Shown piece after piece: positions 38,298-41,014 of a stretch of DNA of 41,014 bases. Under the pieces are notes generated by a model, which made no database searches, was not told where the DNA came from, and was given only the letters and a program-made list of their open reading frames with translations. Source of the DNA: Nitrososphaerota archaeon (GTDB lineage Archaea; Thermoproteota; Nitrososphaeria; Nitrososphaerales; Nitrosopumilaceae); contig JAGWFW010000008.1 of assembly GCA_028867735.1 (NCBI GenBank), positions 1 to 41,014 of the forward strand, given 5' to 3'. Both the position numbers and the translations under genes were made by a program. Each line of letters opens with the position of its first letter. The stretch's first letter is position 1.

Positions 38298-38332
38298 ACT
38301 GGGAAGATAGTGGTTCGGGATATCCCAGTTTA
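38295..38332. repeat. Perfect 10-bp inverted repeat, 18-nt loop, at a convergent gene junction
   Basis: TAAACTGGGA (38295-38304) ... TCCCAGTTTA (38323-38332); left arm contains the TAA stop of 37713..38297. Confidence 0.8.
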
Positions 38333-38342
38333 GACCCAAGAG

Positions 38343-38459
38343 TCAGGATTCTGGCCAGTTGGCCCCACAGCTGGGACATGTTCCTCGAAATCCTTTGTAC
38401 TTGGCGCTGTAGTGTATTGAGGCGTCCTCAGAGCCGCATCCCGTGCATTCTATTTTCAT
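38343..38459 (-). CDS. 38-aa zinc-ribbon microprotein
   Basis: Manual translation: MKIECTGCGSEDASIHYSAKYKGFRGTCPSCGANWPES*; two CxxC knuckles. Confidence 0.75.
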   Translation of the reverse strand: MKIECTGCGSEDASIHYSAKYKGFRGTCPSCGANWPES

Positions 38460-38565
38460 GCATAATATTGTCATTTCCCGCATATGTCCCATCTTCAACA
38501 TGTTAGCTTACAAATAAGAAATCTAGCTGAATACAACCTATCTGGCATTTTGCATATTGTAATAC

Positions 38566-38715
38566 ATGCAAAATAAGCTTGAAGTAGAAAAACCCAGCGT
38601 ATGGAAAATGCAGGTTCGCGCGTCATTTAGGAAAGTGATTGCCTTTGATCTGCTATTTCTAGGTCTTGGGGCCATGGTGGGGGCAGGAATCCTCGCTGCA
38701 ATCCTACACCTGTAG
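38566..38715 (+). CDS. 49-aa single-pass membrane microprotein
   Basis: Manual translation: MQNKLEVEKPSVWKMQVRASFRKVIAFDLLFLGLGAMVGAGILAAILHL*. Confidence 0.6.
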   Translation: MQNKLEVEKPSVWKMQVRASFRKVIAFDLLFLGLGAMVGAGILAAILHL

Positions 38716-38796
38716 GATTGTTTCTTTATTTTTAGAAAATCTTGATGGAAACTGTCTTGTATCTTAATATAATGTGCGCCAAGATCAAAAGACCGT

Positions 38797-39075
38797 TTGG
38801 ATTTTAAGCAGAAAAAACGGATAAACATGTTTGCCATACTGGTTGTTCTAATGATAGCGGTACCAGAAATTGTGGCACATTTTTATTTTGACGCACAGAG
38901 ACACCCTGTGACATCATCTATTGATACCGCGCTTTCTCTTACCGACAAACAGCACAGCATGTATGTAAATGGGGATACAAGATGCCACCTAGTTCTCAAA
39001 AATGATACCACCGCCACAAATGTGAGCAGGGCAGCCGGGATTCAGGGACAGTATGCAGTTTATTCCTGCACATAG
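38797..39075 (+). CDS. Small membrane-anchored hypothetical protein
   Basis: 92 aa, TTG start, N-terminal TM 'MFAILVVLMIAVPEIVAHFYF'; TATA-like 'CTTAATATAA' upstream. Confidence 0.5.
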   Translation: MDFKQKKRINMFAILVVLMIAVPEIVAHFYFDAQRHPVTSSIDTALSLTDKQHSMYVNGDTRCHLVLKNDTTATNVSRAAGIQGQYAVYSCT

Positions 39076-39106
39076 TATGTTTTTCCGTTGTTTTCAAAAT
39101 GCAGTG

Positions 39107-39238
39107 TTACGGCAATTCGCTTGATTCAGGTGCACAGTGCTTGTGGACCCATTTTCCAGATGGTGTTTTCGATATTTCTGCGCCCACGCTGATTTCTGCT
39201 TTGCATTCAGAGCAGGTTGTCTTGAACTTTGCTTTCAT
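39107..39238 (-). CDS. 43-aa Cys/His microprotein (probable zinc binding)
   Basis: Manual translation: MKAKFKTTCSECKAEISVGAEISKTPSGKWVHKHCAPESSELP*; CxxC...HKHC pattern. Confidence 0.65.
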   Translation of the reverse strand: MKAKFKTTCSECKAEISVGAEISKTPSGKWVHKHCAPESSELP

Positions 39239-39346
39239 GATCTTCTAAAGCGTCATGAGTAGATAAGTAGATGTGTTTGTTTCCCGGCTTTCACATGTTA
39301 GGCACAATAGAAATTTTGAATATATGGCACAATTCATATCAAAAGA

Positions 39347-40276
39347 GTGAAAGTCTTTCCCAAGTTTGCAAGATATTGTTTTTTGGTTCTTTTTTTGGCA
39401 GTTTTATTTATTCCTGCCAATGCGACTCAAAATAACATCACAGACTCGAATATTCAGCTTGGCCTGAACTATCCAGACATAGTAGTGCAGGGAAAGCAGT
39501 TTGTCCTATCGTCCGTTGTCAAGGCCACTGCTGATCAGGTATCAAACATCACAGTTACAATAACCTGCCCCGAGCTGCAAATCGAACACAATAGCTTTCA
39601 CCTTGACAAGCTTGCAAAAGACTCTACCCTAGGAAACGATTTCAATTCCACTGTAAAGAGTAGTGTTCCAGACGGGAACTTTGTTGCAAACGTAGAAGTG
39701 GATTATTTTGTAAAGGGGTTTTTCGATTCACAGCCAGTAAGACACACGGTCACGCAGACGACGCAGTTCCTAGCCGCATCCAAGCCTTCCCTCTCGCTTA
39801 ACCTCCAGACTCCAAGCGATGTGTTTTCAGGAGAGCCATTTTCCATAAAGGGTACAATTGTAAACCAGGGGTCGGGGGCGCACAACATACAGCTTTCGGT
39901 ATTTTCTTCAGAGCTGCAGATTGAGGGAAAAAAATCTCTTGCAGTCACGGACCTTGATGCAGGCAAATCTACTGACTTTGAGTTTGTTGTGCAGACACAA
40001 AAGAATTTGGGAGATCCGATACATGCAGTTGTTCATGTGAATGGGACGTATTCTGATGACGGTGGAAAAACATACTCCATAGACAACTCGTTCAATGTCT
40101 TTGCAAGACAGAGGGGCATGCTTGAGATAGGCGATGCAAATGGAATTTGGGTAGGACAGTTCTTCATTGCTCCGGTTGTAGGAGTTGGGACAATCGTGTC
40201 AAGCGTGATAGGATTCATGATATTTCTGTGGCACTACAGGAACAAGAAAAAGAAACGCAAGACAAAAAAATCATGA
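39347..40276 (+). CDS. Secreted, C-terminally membrane-anchored protein with CARDB/Ig-like domains
   Basis: 309 aa; signal peptide, 'SLNLQTPSDVFSGEPFSIKGTIVNQGSGAHNIQLSVFS', C-terminal TM plus KKKKRKTKKS tail. GTG start. Confidence 0.78.
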   Translation: MKVFPKFARYCFLVLFLAVLFIPANATQNNITDSNIQLGLNYPDIVVQGKQFVLSSVVKATADQVSNITVTITCPELQIEHNSFHLDKLAKDSTLGNDFNSTVKSSVPDGNFVANVEVDYFVKGFFDSQPVRHTVTQTTQFLAASKPSLSLNLQTPSDVFSGEPFSIKGTIVNQGSGAHNIQLSVFSSELQIEGKKSLAVTDLDAGKSTDFEFVVQTQKNLGDPIHAVVHVNGTYSDDGGKTYSIDNSFNVFARQRGMLEIGDANGIWVGQFFIAPVVGVGTIVSSVIGFMIFLWHYRNKKKKRKTKKS

Positions 40277-40378
40277 TTTTCACATTTTGAGAAATAAACA
40301 AATTTTCAAAATGAACTGCTCTTTCTTGGAACACTGCACATCATCCTTAAATTACCACCTCATATTTGTGAGAGTTGG

Positions 40379-40732
40379 ATGGGTATGTCAAAAACATTGA
40401 TTTACGGTGGAATTGGAGGAGGGGCTGCGGTGGCAGTTGCCGTCATAGTTCTTCTTGTGGTCCACACAAACACGCCCCAATACGCACTGTCTCTTGACGC
40501 AAGTAGTGAGATGCAGATGGGAGTAGGCTCTGCCATACGCCTTTATGTTACCAACACAGGGTCGTCACCCCTGACCAACCTCAAGGCAGACTATGGAACA
40601 ACTTCCGATAGCATTCCGGAGCTGGATCCGGGTCAGAAAATAATGCTGTCTCCCCCCGCTGGCTCGAAGATGGTGACGGTTACAGACGATCAGGGGATAA
40701 CGGCGGCAAAAGACTTTAGCTCCATGAGCTAG
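40379..40732 (+). CDS. Small membrane-anchored extracellular protein
   Basis: 117 aa; N-terminal TM 'GGIGGGAAVAVAVIVLLVVH', then a beta-rich domain. Confidence 0.65.
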   Translation: MGMSKTLIYGGIGGGAAVAVAVIVLLVVHTNTPQYALSLDASSEMQMGVGSAIRLYVTNTGSSPLTNLKADYGTTSDSIPELDPGQKIMLSPPAGSKMVTVTDDQGITAAKDFSSMS

Positions 40733-40788
40733 GGTACAGAATCAACCCAACTCCATACTTTTTATTTTGGCTGCTTCAACGGTAGAAA

Positions 40789-40884
40789 ATGAAAAAATGC
40801 TCAAAATGCAGCGGCACTCTTTTCGATATTGGAAAGAAATTTGTGTGTACCAGATGCGGACACGAGAGACTGGCAAAAAAATAA
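40789..40884 (+). CDS. 31-aa zinc-ribbon microprotein
   Basis: Manual translation: MKKCSKCSGTLFDIGKKFVCTRCGHERLAKK*; paired CxxC. Confidence 0.65.
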   Translation: MKKCSKCSGTLFDIGKKFVCTRCGHERLAKK

Positions 40885-40941
40885 AGCCGGTTTTTTTATT
40901 TTTTGATAAACCCAATTGCCTTTTGATTATTTTGTTATGTG

Positions 40942-41013
40942 TCAGAGTCCCTCAGGGAACTGGTAAAACGACGGTACGTTTGGAGGCGTTTGTCCGTATA
41001 CAATTGCAATCTC
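40942..41013 (-). CDS. C-terminal end of a protein running off the right edge (partial)
   Basis: Minus-strand open frame ...EIAIVYGQTPPNVPSFYQFPEGL*; only 23 aa visible, no family assigned. Confidence 0.4.
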   Translation of the reverse strand, partial: EIAIVYGQTPPNVPSFYQFPEGL

Positions 41014-41014
41014 G

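Noticed and set aside
1-41014. CRISPR arrays, IS elements, prophage or canonical defence island
   Set aside because: No regularly spaced direct repeats, transposase/integrase, phage structural genes or paired defence genes were recognised.

Overview
This is an archaeal chromosomal window, most consistent with an ammonia-oxidizing Thaumarchaeota/Nitrososphaeria-type genome. It is gene-dense, with archaeal TATA-like boxes, many leaderless starts and frequent 1-13 nt overlaps between adjacent genes. Housekeeping content includes Sec61-beta, aIF1, a Tsr3-like protein, methionine aminopeptidase, PurM, Elp3, class I LysRS, TFB and tRNA-Pro(TGG). Coenzyme F420 genes are cofC/cofD (minus strand) and cofG/cofH (plus strand). 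Other genes encode transporters (APC permease fused to UspA-like domains, EamA, Ca2+/cation antiporter, MFS), regulators (MarR, winged helix, stand-alone Lrp/AsnC sensor domains), HtrA, a TldD/PmbA-family protease, a ferritin-like protein and several secreted or surface proteins. The main features missing from the ORF track are: (i) an RNase P RNA gene (5041-5323, minus) supported by the CR-I/CR-V motifs, a P4 helix with bulged U and an 11-position P1 helix; (ii) a 54-aa Sec61-beta gene overlapping the next gene by ATGA; (iii) several 31-49 aa microproteins, three of them cysteine-rich. Candidate regulatory sites are a tandem TTAG-N4-CTAA pair upstream of marR and a dyad over the start codon of a winged-helix gene. 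I found no CRISPR array, no transposon and no convincing defence island. The best candidates for undescribed biology are a seven-repeat lamin-tail surface protein, a possible PD-(D/E)XK protein, and an SRPBCC gene coupled to tfb by a TAATG junction.
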